DNA from: JAKFVC01 sp040386595
GTDB lineage: Bacteria; Planctomycetota; Planctomycetia; Planctomycetales; Planctomycetaceae
Length of the DNA stretch: 7,437 bases
Assembly: GCA_040386595.1 (NCBI GenBank)
Contig: JAZKFE010000499.1
Coordinates: 1 to 7,437, forward strand
Reading direction: 5' to 3'
Position 1 is the first letter of the stretch, and the number at the start of each line of letters is the position of its first letter. Below the pieces are notes generated by a model that was not told the DNA's origin, did not search any database, and saw only the letters and a program-made list of their open reading frames with translations. The translations under genes and the position numbers were made by a program. Below are positions 1 through 6,975 of the stretch, one piece after another.

Positions 1-92
1 CTTTTTTCATGCACCTGCAATCCGTTAGGGGCAGGAAATTTAAACGCCCGACCCCAATTTCGAGCTGATCGGAATAACAGACGACGGCGGCC
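1..92. other. Left-edge intergenic sequence downstream of pepF
   Basis: No coding region is visible here. It is the 3' flank of the minus-strand oligoendopeptidase. A weak CCTGC/GCAGG pair (14-18 with 31-35, 12-base loop) could form a small hairpin, but no T-run follows it on the minus strand, so I do not call a terminator. Confidence 0.5.
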
Positions 93-1892
93 TTAGCGAC
101 CGAGTTTTGCCGCCAGTTCTTCGGCCTGGCTCACCAAGCTGCGGAGGACTTCAAAACCCTTTTGCCAGAAGTGTTCATCGTTGATGTCGGCTCCGACACG
201 TTGCAATAGTTCGGCCGGGGCCCACTTACTTCCCGATCGTAACAATTCTAAGTACCGCGGCGTGAAGGCTTGGCCCTCTTCTTGATACATGCGGTAGAGA
301 GACAACACTAACAATTCGCCGAAGACGTACGCATAACAGTAGAAAGGCGTATGAATGAAGTGCGGAATATAGGACCAGCCCCAGCGATACAGTTCGAGCA
401 TGTCGACCGAGTCGCCGTACAAGGCGTGATTGGCCTGCCACCAGAACTCGCACAAATCGGGGCTCGAGAGTTTACGTTCTCGGCGAGCCGCATGGGCTTT
501 CTGTTCGAACCGGGTCAGTACGTTCTGTCGGAAGACTGTGGCGAAGGCGTCTTCGACCTTACTGCAGAGCAATCCCAGCCGGACTTCCGGGTCTTGTTCG
601 GTCCCCATCAAATGGTCAAACGTCAAAAATTCCCCGAACACGCTGGCCGTCTCGGCGACGGGCAATGGGTGGTGGAAATTGAGGTAGGTCTGCTCCCGTG
701 ACAGGTATTGATGAATGCCGTGTCCCAGCTCGTGGGCCATGGTGTTGACGTCGCGGAGCTTGTCGGTCCAGTTCAACATCACATAGGGATGGATCGGCGG
801 CACGATACTGGCGCTGAAGGCTCCACCACGTTTCCCCTGGCGGACTTCGGCATCAATCCAATTGTGCTCGAAGAATTTGCTGGCAATGGCCTCCATGGAG
901 GGATCAAAACGACCGAACGCCGCCAGTACCATATCGCGCCCGTTTTCATAGGTGCAGGTCGGCATCTTGGTCGCAACAGGTGCGTATTGATCGTAAGTCG
1001 CCAGCTTGTCGAGCCCCAGCAACCGGGCCTTCAAGCGGTAATAGCGATGGGCGATGTCGTAGTTCGCCTCGGTGACGGCCTGCATGCGTTCGACCACTTG
1101 CGGCTCGATCTCGTTCGCCAAATGGCGGCTGGAAATCGGATTACCATAGTGCCGAATCTGATCGTTCAGACTGTGATCTTGCGTGATGGCGTTATAGACG
1201 TTCGTCAGCACCAATTCGTGCTTGGAGAGCTCGGTGTAGAGACACTCCTGCGCAGCCTTACGCAAATCACGATCGGGCTGATAGGACATCGCCAGCAGAG
1301 CGGGCTGCGTCAGCGTCTGTGTTTCACCCTTGTATTCGAGACGGTATTCAACCGACGCCACGAACTCGTCAAACAAGTTCACCCAGGCTCCGCGAGCCGT
1401 CAGCGACTTCTGGTTGAGGAGAACTTCTTCCTTCTCCCCCAGGGTATGCGGCTTGTAGCGGCGGCTGGCAATTAGATAGTGCTGATAGTTTTGCAATTCC
1501 GGGGCAGCGGCCAATTCGAGCGCCTCGGCTTCGGGCACTTCGAGCCATTCCAGATCGAAAAACGTCAGGCGGTTCTGAATATCCACCGACGCCTGATCGA
1601 TCTTATCTTCCAGCTGACGGCAGTCGGCGTTGAGGTTCTCAACGGCCGTTCGCAACCCGGAGTAGGCCCCCAACTGCGACAGTTTTTGATAGAGATTTTC
1701 GAGATCCACCAACGCCACACGGACTTCTTCGGCCGAGGGCTTTCTCGCAAATATTCCACGATACTTCTGAGAAAACAGCTCGCTGCCCGTTTGGCAGGCC
1801 TGCAGGTCAGCCTCAATCTGGGGGTCGTCGAGCCCCTTGTAGATATCACTCAGATCCCAATAGACGCCGGCAGCGGAACTGGGGGTATTCAT
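93..1892 (-). CDS. pepF: Oligoendopeptidase, PepF/M3 family zinc metallopeptidase
   Basis: A 599-residue cytoplasmic-type zinc peptidase predicted to cleave short peptides inside the cell. What is seen: the M3 zinc motif HELGHGIH at residues 387-394, giving zinc ligands H387 and H391 and catalytic E388, and a third-ligand glutamate E414 in PVAETASVFGEF. Near the C-terminus (about 508-524) an IPHFIHTPFYCYAY segment carries the His/Tyr residues that bind substrate in this family. The N-terminal half is long amphipathic helices, as in the M3 oligopeptidase_F domain. There is no signal peptide or membrane segment. The length of about 600 residues fits the M3 'clade 3' group. The ATG at 1890-1892 has GAAAGG about six bases upstream on the minus strand, a plausible ribosome site. 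The gene is intact and stands alone, divergent from the nucleotidyltransferase. The family is secure; the exact peptide preference cannot be read from sequence. Confidence 0.95.
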   Translation of the reverse strand: MNTPSSAAGVYWDLSDIYKGLDDPQIEADLQACQTGSELFSQKYRGIFARKPSAEEVRVALVDLENLYQKLSQLGAYSGLRTAVENLNADCRQLEDKIDQASVDIQNRLTFFDLEWLEVPEAEALELAAAPELQNYQHYLIASRRYKPHTLGEKEEVLLNQKSLTARGAWVNLFDEFVASVEYRLEYKGETQTLTQPALLAMSYQPDRDLRKAAQECLYTELSKHELVLTNVYNAITQDHSLNDQIRHYGNPISSRHLANEIEPQVVERMQAVTEANYDIAHRYYRLKARLLGLDKLATYDQYAPVATKMPTCTYENGRDMVLAAFGRFDPSMEAIASKFFEHNWIDAEVRQGKRGGAFSASIVPPIHPYVMLNWTDKLRDVNTMAHELGHGIHQYLSREQTYLNFHHPLPVAETASVFGEFLTFDHLMGTEQDPEVRLGLLCSKVEDAFATVFRQNVLTRFEQKAHAARRERKLSSPDLCEFWWQANHALYGDSVDMLELYRWGWSYIPHFIHTPFYCYAYVFGELLVLSLYRMYQEEGQAFTPRYLELLRSGSKWAPAELLQRVGADINDEHFWQKGFEVLRSLVSQAEELAAKLGR

Positions 1893-2252
1893 GAGGACCT
1901 TTCAATGGATGAATCACGAAGAGCCAATGGGAAATCTTGCGTATCGCCTCCGACAATCGAGTCGACGACAATCCGCAAACCGTGGCCCGAACTCGGCTCC
2001 CGATCGGGAACCGCTGGAAATGCGAAATATATTCTCTACGCGGCCGAGAGTGGAACCTGAATCTCAGTCCCCCTCGCGACCAAACGTCTCATTTTTTGAC
2101 CGAACAAGGTTATAGTCGATTCAAAACCATCCCTGCTAGGGGTTCGTTCAGGATCGGCGGGCGCCTCGCCGGGTATTATAGGCACCAAGACAAGATGAGT
2201 AGTACGGGATGCGAGCCCCGCCCCAGAACGGTCCGTAATTGAGACAGTCCTT
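1893..2252. promoter_or_regulatory. Divergent intergenic region with weak promoter candidates
   Basis: This 360-base region separates the divergent pepF and nucleotidyltransferase starts and should hold both promoters, but no textbook sigma-70 pair is present. On the minus strand a perfect TATAAT hexamer lies at 2180-2175, without a good -35 at 16-18 bases. On the plus strand TTGACC (2096-2101) and TATAGT (2111-2116) are only 9 bases apart, too close to act together. A perfect 12-base palindrome TCCCGATCGGGA at 1998-2009 lies about 106 bases upstream of the pepF ATG and could be an operator. Short open frames here lack coding character and I do not call them. Confidence 0.3.
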
Positions 2253-3028
2253 ATGAATCCCCACCCCTTGATTGCCATCATTCCCGCGGCTGGCCTGAGT
2301 CGTCGCATGGGGCAACCCAAATTGCTGCTACCGTGGCGCGGTTCGACCGTCATCGCCCACTTGGTCGGAGAATTACGGGCGGCAGGCGTGACGCAGATTT
2401 TTGTGGTGCTGCGTACCGGCGATGAAGCCTTGCTGGCCGCCGTGGTCGCAGCCCAAGCGATCCCCCTGCAACCGCCCGTTGATCCGCCCGACATGCGGAG
2501 CAGTGTGGAGTATGGCCTACAAAAAGTGGTCGAGTCGTGGAACTTCCCGAGCACCGATGCAACCGCAAGCGATTCCGTGACATTTCCGTTAGGCGGCTGG
2601 CTGTTGATTCCGGCCGATCATCCGATTGTTTCGCACACAACTATCGTCGCGTTACAGCAGGCCTGGCGATCGGAAGAACGACAGATCCTGATTCCCACCT
2701 ATGCGGGAAAACGCGGGCATCNNNNNNNNNNGCCTTCCAAGCGACGCACCAGCGGCACGCGGATGGAGTTGCCGTTGGCCTTCAGATCGTTGATCACATG
2801 GATGATGTCGGTCGGACTATCGCCCATGTAGGTTTCAAAGCCGCTGTCACGCACATATTCGCGCATGAAATCGCGGCGATTCCAGAGGATTGCGGCTTGA
2901 ACTGGCTCGTCCGGCAGAATGCTGGTGCCATCCAAGAAGTCCCCGTCACGGATGCCGGGGTCCTCATCGATCTCGACACTCCCGAAGATTATGCGGCGTT
3001 GCTGAAACGGGACAACAATCAGCCGTAA
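2253..3028 (+). CDS. MobA/MocA-like nucleotidyltransferase (NTP_transf_3), interrupted by an assembly gap
   Basis: The N-terminal part (2253-2721, 156 residues) has the GT-A nucleotidyltransferase signature AAGLSRRMGQPK at residues 12-23 (G14, R18 and K23 contact nucleotide in this family), MRSSV at 81-85, the metal-binding ADHP at 121-124, and ends in GKRGH, which in relatives leads into a P-x-x-F segment. The C-terminal part (about 2855-3028) resumes with IFAHEIAAIPEDCGLNWLVR and ends LIDLDTPEDYAALL, the usual family ending. Joined, they give about 216 residues, close to the normal size of about 200. The halves are in different frames on either side of ten Ns, and the 2732 to about 2855 stretch does not fit. 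I infer an intact gene in the organism and a faulty join here. Relatives transfer CMP or GMP to molybdopterin, but many family members have other substrates, so I give no symbol. No molybdenum genes are adjacent. Upstream of the ATG there is no clear ribosome site. Confidence 0.85.
2722..2731. other. Assembly gap (10 Ns)
   Basis: Ten unresolved bases lie inside the nucleotidyltransferase gene, directly after the codons for GKRGH. The run is probably a scaffold placeholder whose true length is unknown, so the frame across it has no meaning. Confidence 0.98.
2732..2855 (-). other. Probable foreign/misassembled block, coding-like on the minus strand
   Basis: This stretch beside the gap adds about 41 codons that the nucleotidyltransferase family does not need between GKRGH and IFAHEI. 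Read on the minus strand it gives a fluent protein fragment, roughly VRDSGFETYMGDSPTDIIHV then INDLKANGNSIRVPLVRRLEG, with codon choices like those of real genes in the window. The plus-strand reading is poor by comparison. I could not identify the parent protein and found no matching copy elsewhere in the window. The simplest reading is a chimeric contig end. The right boundary is estimated and could lie anywhere from about 2845 to 2870. Confidence 0.6.
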
Positions 3029-3088
3029 CCCGAATTGAAAAAACAACTTACAGCATCAAACAAAACTCGCAGCCGGAAACAAAGAAAA

Positions 3089-3140
3089 TCTCTCACGGGT
3101 GGTGGCCTAACTGGTCCTACCACTCGGGTCGTTCGAGAGA
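3089..3140. other. Compound hairpin between the nucleotidyltransferase and HEAT-protein genes
   Basis: Outer arms TCTCTC (3089-3094) and GAGAGA (3135-3140) pair perfectly. Inside, GGGTGGT (3097-3103) pairs with ACCACTC (3119-3125) with one G-U, and GGCC (3104-3107) pairs with GGTC (3113-3116) with one G-U around the loop TAACT. On the plus strand no T-run follows. On the minus strand the hairpin is followed by GATTTTCTTTG, which looks more like an intrinsic terminator, although no minus-strand gene is seen to its right. It may end plus-strand transcripts less efficiently or be a repeat unit. Confidence 0.45.
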
Positions 3141-3232
3141 CTAGAATCGTGTCACCGGGATGCCACGCATCCTGCTGATCGCCTGGAACCAATTACTTTC
3201 GGACAACTGACTACGGACCCGCTCAAACCAAA

Positions 3233-4228
3233 ATGTCCACAGAATCTCAATCTGACTTCGACCGCCTGCCTGAAGAATTACCACCAGTGCAGCCCCCTTC
3301 GGCCGGCTTCATTGCCCAATTGTTCTTGGTGCCCGGTCTGATTGTGCTGGCCATTGTCGTCGTTTGGCTGCTGATTTCACGCATGGCGAGTGTCGAGCAG
3401 GATTGGCGGTCGCTGGTCAATGACATTCAAAGTCCGCAGGACCACATCCGTTCGCGCGGCATTTTCGGACTGGCTCAGCAACTACTCGCCGAGCAAAACT
3501 CCACCACGCCGGGCCCCAAACTCCGCGACAATCCTGATATTGCTCAGCAACTGGCAGACTACCTGATCAAGGAATTGAAGACTTCGGCCGCGAGCGAGGC
3601 CACAGTCAAGCAACAGGCAATTTTGTCGCGCACGTTGGGTTTGTTCCATCTGCCCGAAATCGTGCTCCCCGCGTTGGCCCAGGCGGTTCAGCCGCAGCAC
3701 GACCTGGAAGTCCGCAAGAACGCGTTGGGTTCGATTGCCGTTATCGCTGGCCGAGCGATGGAAGAGAAGAAGCCGTTGAACCTGGAATTGATTCAGCCCG
3801 CCGTCATTGAAACGGCCACCGATTCCGCGCCATTAGTGCGGCAATTGGCTGCCTTTATTCTCGGTTTGATGCCCGGCGACGTCTCTCACCAGCGACTGTC
3901 GGTCTTGCTGGAAGATGCCGATTTGAGCACTCGGATCAATGCGGCAGTAGGCTTGGCTCGGCAAGATTCGCCAGCCGGATTTACGGTCTTCGCCGATGTC
4001 CTCAAAGACGCGATCGCCAAGCCCGCGACGATTGGTTCTCCTGAAGAATTCGCCCAATTCGCTCAAATTAAGAACACTTTGGCCGCCTTCGACAAAGTTG
4101 AATCCAAACTCACCGCCGAGCAACGAACTCAACTGCAAAAGCTGCTCGAACCAATCAGCACAACCTACCGCGAACCCAAACTGCGGGTTGAGGCTCAATT
4201 GCTATTGAAGAAGCTGCAGGGGAAGTAG
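3233..4228 (+). CDS. Membrane-anchored HEAT-repeat-like protein of unknown function
   Basis: A 331-residue protein. Residues 1-24 are acidic and proline-rich. One strong membrane segment spans about 27-49 (from FIAQLF to WLLIS). The remainder, about 55-330, is soluble and helical, with paired amphipathic helices typical of HEAT or ARM solenoids. The clearest units lie around 56-86, 124-173, 186-212 (PLVRQLAAFILGL) and 222-246 (LLEDADLSTRINAAVGLA). Solenoids of this type bind other proteins, so I infer a scaffold or adaptor held at a membrane face; the partner is unknown. No enzyme motif or lipobox is present. The positive-inside rule does not settle topology, because charges on both flanks are sparse. 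The ATG lacks an evident ribosome-binding site (CTCAAACCAAA precedes it). The gene stands alone, 204 bases after the nucleotidyltransferase and 450 before S1. Confidence 0.85.
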   Translation: MSTESQSDFDRLPEELPPVQPPSAGFIAQLFLVPGLIVLAIVVVWLLISRMASVEQDWRSLVNDIQSPQDHIRSRGIFGLAQQLLAEQNSTTPGPKLRDNPDIAQQLADYLIKELKTSAASEATVKQQAILSRTLGLFHLPEIVLPALAQAVQPQHDLEVRKNALGSIAVIAGRAMEEKKPLNLELIQPAVIETATDSAPLVRQLAAFILGLMPGDVSHQRLSVLLEDADLSTRINAAVGLARQDSPAGFTVFADVLKDAIAKPATIGSPEEFAQFAQIKNTLAAFDKVESKLTAEQRTQLQKLLEPISTTYREPKLRVEAQLLLKKLQGK

Positions 4229-4256
4229 GGGGCTCGAGACGCCGTTTTCATTGGCA

Positions 4257-4337
4257 GTGAGGGTGAAGTTCCTGCCGAACGGCTGGGTTTGTCTAGGTTC
4301 GCAAGACTCAGCGTTTCGGCAGGAGCCTCACCCTCAC
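4257..4337. repeat. 81-base near-palindromic element (REP/MITE-like)
   Basis: Two 29-base arms, 4257-4285 and 4309-4337, are inverted copies that match at 25 of 29 positions (one of the four differences still allows a G-U pair). The first ten bases, GTGAGGGTGA, and the block CTCCTGCCGAA or its TTCCTGCCGAA variant are shared. The 23-base loop holds a further GTCT/AGAC pair (4291-4294 with 4304-4307). It begins 28 bases after the HEAT-protein stop and has no T-run, so a simple intrinsic terminator is less likely than a dispersed intergenic palindrome. Its RNA would nevertheless fold strongly and could protect or end the upstream transcript. Confidence 0.75.
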
Positions 4338-4678
4338 AGTCGTCTAAATGCGGAAGAAATGCAGCTTTTTTTGCTGTTTTGAGCCCGAAGACTTCGCCTA
4401 CGCGGCACCTTCGGACATCGGTGAAATCAGCTCAAGAAAAAAGATTTCGGCGGCGGATTGCTATGTCCGCCCGTTCCGTAGCATTTCATACAATCCGTGC
4501 TGGCATCAAACTTGCCAGTTTGTTATGCTTACGTGCTTCAAACATTCGGTCCATTATTGTGGGATAAAGCATCTCGCAACCGGGTGTCAGACATTTAATT
4601 TGGCATCTTGAGTGGCTAACGCGGCCCAGTAAATCGCTGGTAACGAGTTGTTCGGGATGGCTAGTGCAGGTTGTTGGC
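4338..4678 (+). promoter_or_regulatory. Leader and probable promoter region of rpsA
   Basis: This 341-base region upstream of S1 has no coding region I can support. The best promoter candidate is an extended -10, TGTTATGCT at 4521-4529, with a poor -35 at 4501-4506; it would give a leader of about 140 bases. TACAAT at 4489-4494 is a second -10-like hexamer without a partner. Small hairpins are possible: CCGAAG/CTTCGG (4385-4390 with 4409-4414) and CTGGCA/TGCCAG (4500-4505 with 4513-4518, 7-base loop). S1 genes in other bacteria are autoregulated through leader structure; whether this one is cannot be judged from one sequence. Confidence 0.35.
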
Positions 4679-6514
4679 ATGGTTGATCGGAACCTGATTC
4701 GGGAATTCAACATTGATGAGGATGATTTCGAGGCGCAATTCGCGAGCCTCACAAACGCCGCCGCTAAGGACATGGGCGTTGCGGAGTTGGAAGACGGTGA
4801 AGAGTGGGATTTCGACGATCTGATCGTCGACTCCGCCAAGGAATTTGATGCCGGCAAGATCCTCGCTGGCCATGTTATTCGCGTCGAAGGTGACGACGTT
4901 CTGGTTGACGTTGGTTACAAGAGCGAAGGCGTCGTTCCGCTGAGCGACTGGGAAGAAGGCGAAGAGCCCCCCGAACCAGGCCAAGCCATCGAAGTTCTGC
5001 TGGAAGAAGTCGAAGACTCGTCCGGCCTTGTCCTCTTGTCGAAGAAGAAGGCTTCCCGCATTCGGAGCTGGGAAGTTGTCATCTCCAAGTACAAGGAAGG
5101 TGACGTTGTCTCCGGTGCTGTCGTCCGCAAGATCAAGGGTGGTCTGCTGGTCGACATCGGCGTGAACGTCTTCCTGCCTGCCAGCCAGGTCGACATTCGC
5201 CGCCCGGCCGACATCGGCGATTACATCGGTCGCACCATTGAGTGTGTGATCCTGAAGATCGACGAAGCCCGCCGCAACATCGTTGTATCACGCCGTAAGC
5301 TGATCGAAGACAACCGCGAGAAGATGAAGCGCGATCTGTTGTCCAAGATTCAGATTGGCGAGATCCGCAAGGGTATGGTCAAGAACATCGCCGACTTCGG
5401 CGCGTTCGTCGACCTGGGTGGTATCGACGGCCTGCTGCATATCACCGATATGAGCTACGGCCGCATCAATCACCCGTCGGAAATGGTCAAGATCGACGAC
5501 GAGATCGAAGTCATGATCCTCAACGTCGACACCGACCGCGAGAAGATTGCCCTGGGTCTGAAGCAAAAATTCCCCAGCCCCTGGGCTGTGGTTTCGGAAA
5601 AATACCCGGTCGGCACGAAGATCACTGGCGAAGTGGTCAACGTCATGTCCTACGGTGCCTTCGTCAAGCTCGAAGAAGGTATCGAAGGTCTGGTGCACAT
5701 CAGCGAAATGTCTTGGACCAAGCGTGTCAATCACCCGAGCGAACTGGTTGCCATTGGCGACAAGGTCGAAGTCGTGGTGCTGGGCATCAGCAAGGAAAAG
5801 CAAGAGATTTCGTTGGGCATGAAGCAAACTCAGCCCAATCCTTGGGACAACGTCGCCGGCAAATACCCGGTCGGCCAGATTGTCACCGGGACCGTGCGAA
5901 ACCTCACCAACTACGGTGCCTTCATCGAAATCGAAGAAGGTATCGATGGCCTGTTGCACGTCAGCGACATGTCCTGGACCCGCAAGATTTCGCACGCCAG
6001 CGAAATGTTGCAGAAGGGTGAAAAGGTCACCTGCCAGGTGTTGTCAGTCGATCAGGAACGCAAGCGTATCGCTTTGGGCCTGAAGCAACTGCAGAACGAT
6101 CCGTGGAGCACCACTATCCCCGAGAAGTATGCTCCGGGTGCTGTGGTCACGGGTACCGTCACCAAGTTGACCAACTTCGGTGTGTTCGTGGAACTCGAGC
6201 CCAGCCTCGAAGGTCTGCTGCACATTTCCGAATTGGCCGACAAGAAGGTCGAAAATCCCGAAGAAGTGGTCAAGGTTGGCGATCAGATCGAAGTCCGCAT
6301 CCTGCGGGTCGACATCAACGATCGCAAGATCGGCCTCAGCCGCAAGCTGTCCGGCCCGATCGAACCCGAACCCAAGGCTCCGGGTGCTCCGAGCGCCGGT
6401 GGTGGCAGCAGCGATGCTGGCCAGAACGTTCCTCGCGAAGAGTTGAAGGGTGGCACCAGCGGTACCTCCGGTCCGTTGTTCACCATGGATAGCCCAGCAC
6501 CCGCTGCTGAGTAA
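4679..6514 (+). CDS. rpsA: 30S ribosomal protein S1
   Basis: A 611-residue protein that helps the 30S subunit bind and unfold mRNA. Six S1 (OB-fold RNA-binding) domains are visible at roughly 56-123, 139-206, 226-297, 311-383, 398-470 and 486-556. The last four carry the RNA-binding pattern YGAFV...GLLHIS (DFGAFVDL, SYGAFVKL, NYGAFIEI, NFGVFVEL). The first two are divergent, as is usual for the domains that dock on the ribosome. An acidic stretch of about 55 residues precedes domain 1. The last 55 residues are a low-complexity Pro/Ala/Gly/Ser tail. I chose the ATG at 4679, giving MVDRNLIREF; an in-frame GTG at 4664 would add five residues (MQVVG). Only a weak AGG (4668-4670, eight bases from the ATG) could serve as ribosome site, and S1 genes elsewhere also often lack a strong one. 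The gene ends in TAA and is followed by an intrinsic terminator. Confidence 0.96.
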   Translation: MVDRNLIREFNIDEDDFEAQFASLTNAAAKDMGVAELEDGEEWDFDDLIVDSAKEFDAGKILAGHVIRVEGDDVLVDVGYKSEGVVPLSDWEEGEEPPEPGQAIEVLLEEVEDSSGLVLLSKKKASRIRSWEVVISKYKEGDVVSGAVVRKIKGGLLVDIGVNVFLPASQVDIRRPADIGDYIGRTIECVILKIDEARRNIVVSRRKLIEDNREKMKRDLLSKIQIGEIRKGMVKNIADFGAFVDLGGIDGLLHITDMSYGRINHPSEMVKIDDEIEVMILNVDTDREKIALGLKQKFPSPWAVVSEKYPVGTKITGEVVNVMSYGAFVKLEEGIEGLVHISEMSWTKRVNHPSELVAIGDKVEVVVLGISKEKQEISLGMKQTQPNPWDNVAGKYPVGQIVTGTVRNLTNYGAFIEIEEGIDGLLHVSDMSWTRKISHASEMLQKGEKVTCQVLSVDQERKRIALGLKQLQNDPWSTTIPEKYAPGAVVTGTVTKLTNFGVFVELEPSLEGLLHISELADKKVENPEEVVKVGDQIEVRILRVDINDRKIGLSRKLSGPIEPEPKAPGAPSAGGGSSDAGQNVPREELKGGTSGTSGPLFTMDSPAPAAE

Positions 6515-6544
6515 TCTGACTTAACGCAGAATGAATTTGAACTC

Positions 6545-6584
6545 GCAGCCCGGCCCCCTTTCGAGGAGACCGGGCTGTGTTTTT
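6545..6584 (+). terminator. Intrinsic terminator of rpsA
   Basis: CAGCCCGG (6546-6553) pairs perfectly with CCGGGCTG (6570-6577), and the G-T pair 6545/6578 can extend it. Inside, CCT (6557-6559) and AGG (6564-6566) close a TTCG tetraloop. The stem is followed at once by TGTTTTT (6578-6584). It starts 31 bases after the S1 stop codon. Confidence 0.88.
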
Positions 6585-6975
6585 GCGCAGAGACCAAACT
6601 TGCCCAAAGAGCAGGGCGGTCAATCCTGACACAGCACCGGGCGACAGCGGTGTACCGCCTGCGTCTCCATCGACGCAGTCGATGGTTCGCCCAAATTCTC
6701 GACTCTGGGTGAGCGCAGCGAACAAGAGGTTAAATTTTTTGAGAGTCAGCACCTGCCTCAAACTCGGAGAAGAAACCCGCGACGTAATTCTCTTACTGTT
6801 TCTCTTCGCTCAAAGATGTTTTCGAGCCAGAGGCCCCGTCTCAGCGAATGACAATCGGAGATCGAAGGAGCCGCAGCCTCTTGGTTCGCAGCGCTCACCC
6901 AGATTCAAGAATCTGGGCTACCCGATCACCTCAGACGCAAATATTCAGTGAACCCGGACCAACCGGAACGCAATA
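6585..6975. repeat. Non-coding repeat-rich region with an inverted pair of roughly 42-base units
   Basis: No credible gene is seen in this stretch. A unit at 6690-6731 recurs inverted at 6875-6917. The outer 20 bases (CCCAAATTCTCGACTCTGGG at 6690-6709 against the reverse complement of 6898-6917) match at 17 of 20. The following part, GGTGAGCGCAGCGAAC then AAGAGGTT, matches with two substitutions and one missing base. Similarity continues for about ten bases outward (to about 6681 and 6927) with a gap. The right copy contains a near-perfect hairpin CCCAGATTC-AA-GAATCTGGG (6898-6917). The 143 bases between copies are not repeated. The look is that of decayed dispersed intergenic repeats. Confidence 0.7.
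6647..6685. repeat. Cluster of overlapping short palindromes
   Basis: Three hairpins are packed in 39 bases: GCGGT/ACCGC (6647-6658, 2-base loop), CTGCGTC/GACGCAG (6659-6665 with 6672-6678), and CCATCGAC/GTCGATGG (6667-6674 with 6678-6685, 3-base loop). The last two share bases and so exclude each other. The cluster directly abuts the left copy of the 42-base inverted unit and may be part of the same element. Confidence 0.6.

Noticed and set aside
708..1475. 255-residue plus-strand open frame, and others across 351-2060
   Set aside because: They lie antisense to the well-supported pepF gene, whose motifs are intact, and show no recognisable domains. They are shadows of a GC-rich coding strand.
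2096..2116. TTGACC and TATAGT as a plus-strand promoter for the nucleotidyltransferase
   Set aside because: The two hexamers are separated by 9 bases, not the 16-18 needed.
2036..2554. 172-residue minus-strand open frame across the divergent region
   Set aside because: Over half of it is antisense to the N-terminal signature of the nucleotidyltransferase, and its composition (Ser/Thr/Arg/Gly-rich) looks like a shadow.
4362..4376. CAGC/GCTG hairpin followed by TTTT, as a terminator
   Set aside because: The stem is only four base pairs and the loop is all T, too weak to call.
4657..4686. Nine-codon upstream frame (ATG at 4657, TGA at 4684) overlapping the S1 start
   Set aside because: Such a short overlap is likely chance; no ribosome site stands out and no attenuation-like codon run is present.
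5288..5995. 235-residue minus-strand open frame inside rpsA
   Set aside because: Antisense to four S1 domains. Its internal repetition simply mirrors the S1 domain repeats.
6577..6951. 124-residue plus-strand open frame after rpsA
   Set aside because: It starts within the rpsA terminator tract and runs through the inverted repeats and hairpins. The peptide has no domain character and merely translates repeat DNA.
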